The translations under genes were made by a program, and so were the position numbers. This document shows positions 1 through 13,100 of a DNA stretch of 64,000 nucleotides, in pieces. Numbering within the stretch: the stretch's first letter is position 1; each line of letters starts with the position of its first letter. The stretch comes from Elgaria multicarinata webbii (lineage: Eukaryota > Chordata > Lepidosauria > Squamata > Anguidae), in the NCBI RefSeq assembly GCF_023053635.1, contig NC_086192.1, positions 14,856,001 to 14,920,000 of the forward strand, written 5' to 3'. Under the pieces are notes generated by a model, which worked only from the letters and a program-made list of their open reading frames with translations, did no database searches and was not told the origin of the DNA.

Positions 1-268
1 AACATTTTATTTTCGTTTTGCTTTTCTCGTTCTCCCTGAAATCTGAAAGCAAAGATGGTTTTACCGCTTCCTCTGCTCAGAGGTCAACCTCACCATCCGG
101 GAGAGAAGGGGGTCCACATTGAATGGCAAAGAGGTTATGTGCAATAACTCCGGGAATAACTAACTCTGAATCTTGAGGTGCGTTCCCGGAGTTGGACACA
201 TTTTGGGGCATGGATGCTAAAAATTCTCTGCTTTTTTCCTCCTCCCCTCCTTTCTGTCGTCTCCGCAG

Positions 269-397
269 GGAAGAAACATCGTGGTGTTCTATGGATCCCA
301 GACTGGGACAGGGGAAGAGTTCTCCAACCGCCTTGCCAAAGACGCTCATCGCTACGGCATGCGGGGCATGTCTGCCGACCCAGAAGAGTACGACCTG
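269..397 (+). CDS. POR: POR exon: FMN-binding loop
   Basis: The acceptor ctccgcag precedes GGA AGA AAC (GRN). The exon encodes [15 protein letters not shown] and the [15 protein letters not shown] stretch. It ends at a codon boundary before gtgggt. Everything left of it in the window is intron. Confidence 0.95.
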
Positions 398-1123
398 GTG
401 GGTATCATAGAATAGCAGAGTTGGAAGGGACCTACAAGGCCATCTAGTCCAACTCCCTGCTCAATGCAGAAATCCACCCTAAAGCAAACCTGACAGATGG
501 CTGTCCAGCTGCCTCTTGAAGGCCTCTAGTGTGGGAGAGCCCACAACCTCCCTAGGTCACTGATTCCGTTGTCGTACAGCTCTAACAGCCAGGAAGTTTT
601 TCCTGATGTCCAGCTGGAATCTGGCTTCCTTTAACTTGAGCCCGTTATTCCGTGTCCTGCACTCTGGGATGATGGAGAAGAGATCCTGGCCCTCCTCTGT
701 GTGACAACCTTTCGAGTATTTGAAGAGTGCTCTCATGTCTCCCCTCCATCTTCTCTTCTCCAGGCTAAACAGGCCCAGTTCTTTCCGTCTCTCTTCATAG
801 GGCTTTGTTTCCAAACCCCTGATCAGATTTATTCCTTCCATTTTATATCCTGCCTTTCCGCCAAAAAACCCCACACCCAGCACCTGGGAACCCACTAGAA
901 GCCTGTGTTTCCCGTGCAATAAGTTTTTGCTCCCGTTGGCCTCAGCAACTGTTACTCAAAGGTAAACTCTGCCTGTACGTGTAGGGTCTCTTGAGGTCTC
1001 ATAGCCGCCTTTATTTTGTTCGCTCCATTTTGAAATAAAATAAAAATAAAGTAAGTTCCTCGTCCACATGGCTGTGAATTAAGGAACATAAAAAAGTAGG
1101 TTTCAGACCAACCACAGTTTATG

Positions 1124-1163
<40 letters not shown>

Positions 1164-4100
1164 ATTTGTCACTCCAGACGAGGCGGCAAACGGCGTCTCA
1201 CCCAAAGTGAAAATGAACATATCCGAAGGCAACGTATCCTGGTGCCTTTAAGAAGTTCTGGACTCCAGCTCCTATCCGTCCCTGCCATCATGTTCAGGAA
1301 TTATTGGAGCTGCAACCCAAAACATCTGGAGAACCCCCAGCTTCCTACCATGGTTTAAACCACGACTTAGCATGGCGCACCCATGTAGCCCTTGTGTCTC
1401 GGATCCGGCATCTTCTAGCTCTGAACACCCATGTTGTGAAACATTCCTATGTGACTCCGAAGCTTGCATACCCCATAACAAGCTTTGGAGTCGCATAGGG
1501 AATGTCCGGTTCAAACGCAGCTACCTCCGAATTTCTCCCTTGCTTCCACGCGTGGCGAGTTCAGGATTCTCCCGGATTAAAACCAAACAGTGATGTTCTC
1601 TGTCTCTTCCTTTTGCGTCCGTCTCTCGCTCCCAGTCTGACCTGAGTCGTCTCTCTGAGATTGATAAGTCCCTGGCGGTCTTCTGCATGGCCACCTACGG
1701 AGAAGGGGACCCCACGGACAACGCCCAGGACTTCTATGACTGGCTCCAGGAAACAGACACCAGACTCTCCGGCCTCAAATATGCGGTGAGTCTCCCCTGT
1801 CGCTCCTCTGCTACAATCACTCGGGCTATAAGCTACCTTTGAGAGTAGCCCAAGTGAGTTACTGCAGCGGTTACTGCTTCAGTTTTACTTCCTCTTCGTC
1901 AAAAAGGGTGTGTGAGAATAAAAGAAACCAAAAATGACCAACTGCCCAAGAGAAATCCACAAACAGGATAGTCCGCTTGGCGCCTACACTGTACTCCTTT
2001 CGTCACCAGCTGAAGACCTTTTTATTCTCTCAGTATTTTAACACTTAATTTTAACTTAAATTTTAATTTGACTGTTCTAACTCTGTATTTTAATCTTATA
2101 TCAATTTTGCTGCGTGGTTTTTTATCCTGGTTGTGGTTTTTATACTGTGTTTTGTATTTGTGCTTTTAACCTGTTGGTTGTTTTATTGTGGTTTTAATTT
2201 TTGTGAACCGCCCAGAGAGCTTCGGCTATTGGGCGGTATAAAAATGTAATAAATAAAATAAATACATAAATAAAGCAGGACACGGTGCAACAGCACCCTC
2301 CCACCCATGTTCCCCAGCAACTAGTGTATACAGCCTTTCTGCTTCTGATACAGGAGGGAGCACGTAGCCGTGAGGACTACTAGCCATAGAGAGCCTTCTC
2401 CTCCAGGAATTTCGCTACCACAAGATTTATTTATTTATTTATTTATTTTATTACATTTATACACCGCCCCACAGCCGAAGCTCTCTGGGCGGTTCACAAA
2501 AGCTAAAAACAGTAAACATTAAAAGTATGCAAAATTTAAAAACCATCAGAGACATAGAAACAACAGTATAAAAACAGCAGCATCCATTTAAAAACAACAG
2601 TTTTGGGGTCCATTAAAAAACAAACTTAGCATAGCGATGGCCACCGATTTGGACGGCTTTAAAAGGGGGCTAGATAAATTCCTGGAGTAGAAGGCTCTCC
2701 ATGGCTACTAGTCCTCATGGCTGTGTGCTACCTCCAGTATCCAAGGCAGTAAGTCTATATACACCAGTTGCTGGGGAACATGGGTGGGAGGGTGCTGTTG
2801 CACCTGGGTCCTAGTTACGGGCCCCTGATTGACAGCTGGTTGGCCACTGTGTCAACAGAGTTTTGTGAACCGCCCAGAGAGCTTCGGCTATTGGGCGGTA
2901 TAAAAACGTAATAAATAAATCAGCAGCGTGCTGGACGAGACGGACCTTCGGTCTGATCCAGCAGGGCTCTGAAGTTTTTACTCGACTGATTTGTTCGTCC
3001 GCTGCCTCGCAGGTGTTTGGGCTGGGAAACAAGACGTACGAGCATTTCAACGCCATGGGGAAGTACGTGGACAAGCGTCTGGAGGAACTGGGAGCCCAGC
3101 GGATCTTCGAACTCGGCCTGGGAGACGATGACGGAAAGTAGGTGGCCCCTCCCGTGGCTCTCTGTGCTCGGTCACGTTAGAGAAGAACTATCTGCACGCC
3201 GCCCTGAGCTCTTACTGATATAGGGCGGGATATAAATGTCTTAAATAAATAAATAAGAACCGAGGGCCAGGGAGTGGGGGAACTCTGTCCAAGCCGGGTG
3301 GTCTTGGGGTCTAGCTCCATCAGCCCCAGCGGCCGTGAAACCCGGCGATGTGGGGATGGCTACCAATTTGGATGGCTTGAAAAGGGGGTTGGATAAATTC
3401 CTGGAGGTGAAGGCTATCCATGGCTACTAGCCCTGATGGTTGTGTGCTACCTCCAGTCCCCGAGGCAATAAGCCTGTGTGCACCAGTTGCTGGGGAACAT
3501 GGGTGGGAGGGTGCTGTTGCACCGTGTCCTGCCTTGTTGGTCCTTGGCCGATGGCTGGTTGTAGAGAAAAGAGGCAACTAGCCCTGGAGCTGTGAAACGT
3601 CAAAATGTTTCTTTATTTTTCTTTTTCAAAATATAAAAAAATGTTCTAAAAACTTTAAACCAAACTTGCACAATGCTCAGCGTTTCGGATCTATACATAT
3701 CCTTCATCAGGAGCTGTACAATGAAATGAATTACTTATCAAAGTAATTATAACAGAGATGAATACGACTGCGATCCTGTAAAAAATACCTATAAGATTTT
3801 GAATTTATAATTAGTTTGATAATTATACAACCCTATGCATGTTTAGATGGGGAAAAGCCCTACAATCCTATGCATGTTTAGACAGGAAAAGGCCCTACAA
3901 TCCTATGCATGTTTAGACAGGAAAAGGCCCTACAATCCTATGCATGTTTAGATGGGAAAAGGCCCTACAAACCTATGCATGATGGGAAAAGGCCCTACAA
4001 TCCTATGCATGTTTAGATGGGAAAAAGCCCTACAATCCTATGCATGTTTAGACGGGAAAAGCCCTACAATCCTATGCATGTTTAGATGGGAAAAGGCCCT

Positions 4101-7100
4101 ACAATCCTATGCATGTTTAGATGGGAAAAGGCCCTACAAACCTATGCATGTTTAGACAGAAGAAAAATCCTACAATCCTATGCATGTTTAGACAGAAAAA
4201 AGTCCTATAACTCCCAGCATTCCCCGCAAGCATAGGGATTTGTATTAGATGCTTTCTAGGTTTCGTTTGCAATTGTAGTCCATCGATATCCGGAGGGTGG
4301 CTGGTTTCTCACCCCTAACATGGTGAGGGGTGGAGCAGTTAAAGAGCATTCTTCTGGCTTCCCCGTTCTTAAAGGTCCTGGTACCCTTGGTGGCAAATGA
4401 CACCTTTTGTTTTCTTCTTCCTCTCCCTTCCAACAGCCTGGAAGAAGATTTCATCACGTGGCGTGAGCAGTTCTGGCCGGCCGTGTGCGAACACTTTGGC
4501 GTGGAAGCCACTGGAGATGAAACCAGGTCAGTGCAGGAGTCGGAGATGGTGTATGCGGTGGGATTGGGGAGCCAGTGCGATCCTAGCAGGTGGAGCGTTG
4601 GGTTAGATTCAGGACAGGGGGCGGAAAACTTGGGAGGGAGAGAGAGAGAGAGAGAAGTGGTTGTTGGAAAGAGCGCAAGAAAAGGCGTGGCAGAAAGAGA
4701 GAAAAGGGGGTGGTACTTTTTGCTCAAGGGTGCATGCGCCTCTGGCTTTGGCCCTGCTCACAGCCAGAATGCGGTCTTTGACAGAGGGCTCTCAACTGGG
4801 AAACAGTCTAGGACCCTCTGCTCCAGGTGCACACTCTGGGGGCAAGGGTGTGTCCCTCCATCTCTGCCTCAGTTATGCCATGTGTAAAAGGGGAGTACTG
4901 AGTTACATCTGCACATGATTGTGCCCGCTTTCTACCCTGCCCCGCAGATTCTCTGGCTTGTGCCTGGCAGATTTTTCGGGACAGTCCTAGGCCTTCCCAA
5001 CGACTGGACCACACTGTCTTCTCCCTTTGCTGTCTGGAGCGTTGAAAGCTAGCGGGCTTTTGTCCCGGTTTCTTAACACCTTTCTCTTCCACTCTACTTC
5101 ACCAGCATACGCCAGTACGAACTGGTTGTCCACAAGGACATCAACGCAAGCAAGGTTTACACCGGTGAAATGGGCCGTCTCAAGAGCTACGAGAACCAGA
5201 AACCGTAAGTAACAACACTAATGTGGCAGAATAATTCATACAGACAAGACAACACCTTGCAACCGACCAGACATAAAAGTTATAGGCAAAAAAAAACCCT
5301 CCACCACACTTACCTCATCAATATAGCAATATCTAATGACAAAAATATTGTAGAAAAGAAAGATGGAAAAAGAGAAAAACATACACCACTGGGTATGGAA
5401 GTTAAAGAACTATGGCAACAGGAAAGGGTCACAATTATTCCGTTAGCATCACATCAAAAAACTATACAGAAAACCTTCAGAAACTGGGCCTACCGAAATG
5501 CATCCGCACCAGCATTGAGAAAGCAGCCATACTTAAAACATGCTCAATTGTCAGGAAATTCCCGAACCAGTAAAAGACAGCAGGACTTGGCAAAGCCCGT
5601 CACGTCTGTCTAGAAAAACCGCCATGAGCGAGAAAAGACAGGTAGTAATAATAAAATCAGTTTCCACGGCAGTAGTGTGGAGGGGGAAAATAACCCCGCA
5701 AAGACAGTGTCAAAAATGGCTGCCTTTATCCTGCTAACAGTAGGATTGGGACCAGTTTCTTTAAGGGCAATCGTGTTCCATTGCCAAGGGCAGAATTTAC
5801 TTCCTCCGCAGAAGAATAAATATATCTATAGTTGGGGCAGGGCGGGGAACTCAACCAGGACATTTTCTGCGTACGGTTGTGGATGAGAATCGCAATGTAT
5901 TGGTATTTGCGTGTGACATTACTTTAGGACTGTCTTCCCCGACCTGACCCCCTTCTGGATGTGTTGGACTGCAATTCCCATCATGCCTAGCTGGGAAGGC
6001 GGGAGTTGTAGTCCAATGCATCGGGAGGACGAAAGGTCAGGGAAAGCCGCTTCAGGACTTTGGCCTGAGAGCGTTGGGCCTGCAGAGAATAGCTCGGGGG
6101 TCAGAAGATGGAAACGGCTGGGCCAAATGATTTCTGAGGAGCGTTGCCGTGTCTTCACGCAGCCTGAAACAGGGGGAGGAGAGAGAACTGGCGCTCACGT
6201 AGGCAAGGAAACCATGCTGCGCCTCTTTTGAGCTTCCTCGGGAGCAAGCGGCCTCGGAATGGGGAAGCGTGTAGACTCGGACTCCCTTATCAGCAGTTTG
6301 CAGGCCGATCCTAGTTGCCGACCCTGGCTGGATGCTTCCAGCAACGTCGGGCCAACGTCTTTGTGATTCCTTCCAGACCGTTTGATGCCAAAAACCCGTT
6401 CTTGGCTCCGGTGGCAGTGAATCGGAAGCTGAACCAGGGTGGAGAGCGGTACCTGATGCACCTCGAACTGGACATCACCGGGTCCAAAATCAGGTAGGCG
6501 CAGCGTGGAGGAGGTCACGGTCACGAACGGATCCCGTCCACCCGTCTGTCCCGCTCACCTCCCTTTCGTTTGTGGCAGGCCTGTGACATCTGAATAGAAG
6601 AACTGCCTTTCCCCAGCCTGGTGCCCTAGTGATGTTTTGTACTACAACTCCCTCCACCCCAGCATGGGGGTGATGGGAGTTGGAATGGACGAACGTGTTA
6701 ATTTCAGATTCTCTCCCCTTTCTCACGTTTCCAATCTTAAATTCAGTTCGTCTCAAACCTCGAAAGTTTCTCAAGCCTTTTTTTGGTTTTGTTTTAGAAA
6801 AATGTTTGCATGAAAATTCATGAGCAGCTTTGTATATATTTCTCTGAATGCATACATTTTTGACTAATGTACACATTTTTTCCCGAGGACCTTTCCCTAA
6901 TAGAATGCCTTTTTAAACATGTTTTTCCCTAATCAGTCAATCTCTCTCTCTCTCTCTCTCTCTCGCTCTCTCTCATATTTACGCATTTTTTTGATCAGAG
7001 AACTTGATGGCAAAATTCAGGGCAGGGTGATTTTCAAAGGATAGCTGAGTTTCAATTAACATAGTGGTTTGAAAGTGTGGAATTAGGTCAGATTGCCTTA

Positions 7101-10100
7101 AAATGCAAACTGCACTTATTTCTCTCCTATTCCCTAGAATAGGAGGCTGTATTACTAAATTGATTTATTTTTATCCATGTATTTATTATGTTTTTATACT
7201 GCCCAGTATGCGAGGCAGTTCACACTTAAAACCGTAAAACACAGTGGATCAAAACGTAATACAAAGCTTTAGAAGTTTAAAAATACCATGTAAAACCAAA
7301 CGTAAATCTGGTCAGACATCCATCGTTTCCAGCGATGGCCAAACAGATGCCTCTCGTAGAAAATCCGGACGCGGGGTGGGAAGGCATCGCCCCCCCCAAT
7401 AATAACCACTTCCTGCAAGTAGACTGCTCCTGAACATGGCAGTTCCATACGTGGCCAATCACCGCTGATAGCCCTTCGTGACGGCTGTAGGAATTATTAG
7501 TATGAATTCTTACAGGGGTCCCGATATCTATCTCCTAATAAAACCAACAATATGTTATACAATTTCATATTGAGGCCTTCTCAAACGCACCTGTCTCGTT
7601 GCGCTTTAAAACTCTGCCGTATTGGGGTCCCCGTTTACGTGAAATGCTTCTCCCCCCCCCACGTTTAGGAGGGTTGGTCGCTCGTCACGGGGTTTTGGGG
7701 TACCACAACCAGCGGTGGGACTCATTCTCTTGGTCTCTTTCCCAGGTACGAATCCGGAGACCACGTTGCCGTGTACCCAGCTAACGACACTTCGTTGGTG
7801 AACCAGCTTGGAGAAATCCTTGGCGCTAATTTGGACACAGTCATTTCCCTAAATAACCTAGATGGTGAGTAAGACCTCTCCCCCGCACCACCTCCACCCC
7901 CCAAAAATCCGGCAGCCCTTCTGATGAATATCGGCTCCTTTCTGCTTTTACAAACCCATAAAACGCACTGTGTCCGGAAAAGCAGCTCTCCAGGTTCGGA
8001 TAGTTAACCGTGTGCCCAGCTCCTTCGACGCAAAGTTTTACTTTCAACCCTTAAGGGTTGTCACCCTCAATTTTATATCGCAAGTCGCTTGACGGAGCTG
8101 ACTGGAAGGAGGTGAGCCCAGAGCAGTGCGACGGGCACACTCCTCTGTCAGCAAGTAATTGAGCTGCATCTCTACTGGAATTGATATGGATGTTCCAGTC
8201 ACTCCCAGTGGAAGAGATGGGGGTGATGTTGCCCCCCCTCCCCCATGGCTGAGGCCAGTTGAAAAGAGCAGGCTGACATGCAGAGATGCAGCGGGCATCC
8301 TCATTTCTGAATGGGCGGAAAAAAGTCCTACAATCTTATGCATGTTTAGACAGGAAAAGGCCCTACAATCCTATGCCTGACTAGACAGGAAAAAAGTCCT
8401 ACAATCTTATGCATGTCTAAACAGGAAAAATTATTATTCATTATTTATTTTATGCATGTTCAGACAGGAAAAAAGTCCTACAATCCTATGCATGTTCAGA
8501 CAGGAAAAAAGTCCTACAATCCTATGCATGTTCAGACAGGAAAAAAGTCCTACAATCTTATGCATGTTTAGACAGGAAAAAAGTCCTACAATCCTATGCA
8601 TGTTCAGACAGGAAAAAAGTTGCCTGCCCTGGGTGAGGAAGCTGCAGAGCCCTTGCTTCTGGTTCCGGTTTGGAAAAGTGCCTGTAGGGCGAGCACCATT
8701 TCCGTGGCATGGCTTGGCATCCAAACAGCCACGCTCGACTCAGATGCAGAAGCGCAGCATCCAGCTGCAATTACCCCAGCCCCCATTGAGGCGCTCCGGG
8801 GTGTGGGGCGGGCTTGCATTTGGGGGCTCTCTCTGCACGGCCCGGGAACATGTCGCTGGGCTGAACTCTTTCTTCTGCCTCCCGCAGAGGAGTCCAACAA
8901 GAAGCACCCGTTCCCTTGCCCGACCTCGTACCGCACGGCCCTGACGTATTACTTGGACATCACCAATCCGCCGCGCACCAACGTCCTCTACGAACTGGCG
9001 CAGTATGCCACGGACCCCAGCGAGCAGGAGAAGTTGCGTAAGATGGCTTCCTCTCACGCCGAAGGCAAGGTGGGTCCCCATTCCCCTCTGCAGCCCCCCG
9101 GTGCGGCGGGGAGGTGACACCTCCGGTCACCGCAGCGGAGAATGCGTTGGTGGCGATGCGGTTTAAGAGCTGGGCCATCTGCGGACCCCTGGATGTGGGT
9201 GGACTTCCAACTGGCATCAGCTCTAGCCAGCGCTGAGGGATGCTGCACTCCGACCGCCCCCGGTAGGAGGGCATGTTCCCCCTCCGGCCGAAAGGAGTGA
9301 AGGTCAGGAACCAAACGGACACGAGGTGTGGAATGGATTCACGCCCGACGGTAGAGGGCAGCGGCCGTGCAAGGTCTAAAAAGCGGCAACACCTTGGGGA
9401 ACGGAATGGCCGTCCGCTGGAACGCAAAAGACCCGAAGGTCGTCCACCGGACGAGCCTTTCCGGAGCGGCCGTTCTGCCACCGGAAAGCCCCTCCCTCGT
9501 AGCTGCTCGCCTCCTTTGCAGCTGGCCCAGGGCTCCGGCTCATTGACGTGGCTTGTTTTGCCTGTTCCCTGCAGTCGCTGTACCTCAGCTGGGTTGTCGA
9601 GTCCCGAAGGAATATCTTGGCCATCCTGCAGGACACCCCGTCTTTGCGGCCCCCGATTGACCATCTCTGTGAACTGTTGCCCCGTCTGCAGGCTCGATAT
9701 TATTCCATTGCGTCTACGTCCAAGGTGAGCGCCGTTCGTTGAGGATAACGGGGGGAGGTGTGCTGAGGACCTCCCCAAAGGTTCCCATCTCAAAGGATTT
9801 TGCCAGCTTCCCTGTATCGTTACAATCCAAAGATTTAGATTTGGTTTCTTCCCTCCCCTGATGCCAGTCCCGGTGGGAAACGTTGTCCCCATCAAACTGA
9901 TCTTCCACTTCCCTCCCGCTAGTTGCACTGACGGTTGACATTCCGTGTCGAGCTCTTCCCTCCTCCCTCCCACCCCTGACTCCCAGGATGAGAGCAATCC
10001 ATCTTCGTACACAAGCTCAGCTGCACGGTGTAATACAGGGGCGTGTCTTGAAGCCGTTGGCCCCTTGGAATGTCTTTCAGCCCGAGGGCCAAATTCATTC

Positions 10101-13100
10101 TTACAGAAGCTCTTGGGACCGCCCCCGCATTCTAGTGTTGGGCGGGGCCAATTGCAAAAGAGGTGTGGCTACAACAATACAAGTGCTACCAACTTACTGT
10201 AGCTTCCAGCTCTCACAGCCTGGCACTGAGCCATAGGGGAGGCATTTCAACTTTTTAGAATGGGGTGGTGGTGGTTGGGAAGAAAGGGGGCGCGGCCAGG
10301 AGAAGGGGCGTGGCTTTCTGGGAGCCCAACACCCCTGAGCTAGCGAGACTCCTCCGGCCAGCCAGTCCCTTGACCCTCGCCGCCGGGCTTTCTTTCCAGG
10401 TGCAACCCAACTCCGTCCACATCTGCGCCGTCGTGGTGGAGTATGAGACCAAAACGGGCCGCGTCAACAAGGGCGTGGCGACCAACTGGATGAAGAACAA
10501 GCAGCCGAACGAGAACGGGAACAAGTCCCCAGTGCCCATGTACGTTCGCAAGTCCCAGTTCCGGCTGCCCTTCAAATCCAACACGCCCATCCTCATGGTC
10601 GGACCCGGCACAGGCATCGCCCCCTTCATGGGCTTCATCCAGGAGCGGGGCTGGCTCAAGCAGCAAGGTGAGTTGGCCGTCCCCTGTCCCCCCCCCCCCC
10701 CGCCCGGCCTCTCTGGCTACGGAGCCCTGATCGGCTGGGCTGGCCACACGGGGAGACGTCTGCTGTGGGGTGCAGGATGTGAACCCCTGAGGGTTTTGCG
10801 GCCATGAGAGGCCCGGACTTTTTACTGCACTGTTGGTTCCTGAGACTCCTTAGAGTCAGTTACAACACCGGGCCCAATGGACCAGGATGAGGCAGCTTGT
10901 TACGTCCGTATTCAGTGCTGTTGACATACACTGTGTTTGGATAAGAGAAGATTGAGGGGAGACATGATAAAACTCTTCAAACACTTGAAAGGCTGTCGTA
11001 CAGAGGAGGGCCAGGATCTCTTCTCGATCCTCCCAGAGTGCAGGACACGGAATAATGAGCTCAAGTTACAGGAAGCCAGATTCTGGCTGGACGTCAGGAA
11101 AAACTTCCTGACTGTTAGAGCAGTACGACAATGGAACCCATGACCTAGGGAGGTGGTGGGCTCTCCCACACTACAGGCCATCTGCCAGGGATGCTTTAGG
11201 GTGGATTCCTGCATTGAGCAGGGGGTTGGACTTGATGGCCTTATAGGCCCCTTCCAACTCTACAATTCTAGGGTTCTACGATACAAGAGGAAGGGTTATT
11301 TTTTAGACCGGGTGAGGGTGAACAGTGTCCCACTGATGGCGGAGGCTGCCCCAGGGTTTTTGTGCAACTCGCTGTCCTGGTAGACGTGTCTGTGTGCGAG
11401 GAGGTCGGTTCAGGCCAGCGACTCAAAGAGAGACGCGCCGGGCTGCCTCCGTCCCCGGTGGGCCCGGTGCCGAAGTTGGGCTCGACTGAAGGATGTCCTC
11501 TCTCGCGTTGCAGGCAAGGAGGTGGGCGACACGGTGCTGTACTATGGCTGCCGTCATGAGAAGGAAGACTACCTTTACAGGGACGAGCTGGCCAAGTTCC
11601 TCAAGGAAGGGGCCCTGACGCAGCTCAACGTGGCTTTCTCCCGGGACCAGCCTGAGAAGGTAAGCCTGCTGGTCTGTCAAACAACGTGGAAGGCGGCGGT
11701 TCTGTGCCTCGATTGATTGATTGATTGATTTAATAGCACTTTTATCCCGCCCTTTAGCCAAAAAGGCTCTCACAAAAATATTTCTTAAGACAGTCCCTGC
11801 CCACAGGCTTACAGTCTAAAAAAAAAACATGACACAAAAGGAAAGGGGATGGGGAGGGAGGAGGAAAACCCCCCAGCAAATTCAAGCACTGGATTCTTAG
11901 TTGTAAGTTCGGCAGCTGCTTCCTTTCCCTCCCCTCTCCGTCTAACACAGCCTTCCTCAACCTGGGGTGCTCCAGATGTGTTGGACTGCATCTCCCAGAA
12001 TGCCCCAGCCAGCTGGCTGGGGCATTCTGGGAGTTGTAGTCCAACACATCTGGAGCGCCCCAGGTTGAGGAAGGCTGGTCTAACAGCTTCTAAAGTGGGG
12101 CGGGGGGCGCTCTTTCCGCAAGGAGGGCGGTTTCAATTCCGGAGAACTTCTCCAGTTTTGCGTTCCAGGCCGAAAACCCCATCCCATTTCAGCTTGAAGC
12201 TCGTACTGCTAGTAACCAGGCTTTAGGAGAGCCATTTATGCCTTCCAGTATTTATTTGCTACGTCTATATCCCGCTTTTCCTCCAAGGCGGCATACGTGA
12301 CCCTCCTCCATTTTTATCCTCACAACAACACCCCTGTGAGGGAGGCCAGCCTGAGAGTCCGCCTGGCTGAGAGGGAATTCAAACCTGGGTCTCCCTAAGC
12401 CCAGTCCGATTCATCATCATCATCATCATCATTATTATTAACATTTATATACCGCCCCATAGCCAAAGCTCTCTGAAGGTCTTGTCTCAGAAGCGTGACA
12501 TCATAGGAAGGACCTCCTGGAAGGCCAAATCTGCCTCCTGATTGGGTTCAAGAATCAAACCGTCATTCATGCAGGTCACCCAAACAAGCCTTGCCCAACC
12601 AGGGTCCCTCCAGATCTTTTGGACTTCAGTTCCCATCATCCCCACCCAGCATGGCCAGTGGTCTGGAATGCCCGGCGTTTTGATCCCAAACGTCCGGAGG
12701 GCACAAAGGTGGCGGAGGCTGAAATTCTAGCCCCGTAAACCACAGCGCTGCGGAAGGAGACGAGCAGTCTTGAGGACTAGAATTTCCCCCTCGAACATTT
12801 TAAAAATGGAGGGCCCCTTCCTCGCGTCACGCCATCACGGCTGCTTCTCTCTTAACACCCTGCTTTGCCTCTCCAGATCTACGTTCAGCACCTGCTGAAG
12901 AAAAACAAGGAAAATGTTTGGAAGCTGATTCACGAAGGAAACGGCCACATCTACGTGTGCGGGTGAGTGTGGGTGTGCTCCCGTGTGTGCTGCCCGCTCT
13001 GATCCTCCTCACGAGTCGTCCGGACACTGTGAAGTTCAGGGCCTTTTGCTCAGAAGCCAGGCATTTGGGTCACCTTAGGTCCCGGGCCGAGAAGCCGATA

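Noticed and set aside
1-268. Earlier POR exon at the left edge
   Set aside because: No membrane-anchor or linker sequence of POR could be found; the stretch looks like plain intron.
952-1158. Small frame beginning with Cys-Val repeats
   Set aside because: Translation of the (CA)n microsatellite.
3826-4225. CRISPR-like array of regular 35-bp repeats
   Set aside because: The units are contiguous with no unique spacers, lie in a vertebrate intron and match a foldback-element arm.
8960-10012. 350-codon open frame on the - strand
   Set aside because: It runs antisense through POR exons 8 and 9 and their intron, has no recognisable domain and is a by-product of GC-rich codon bias.
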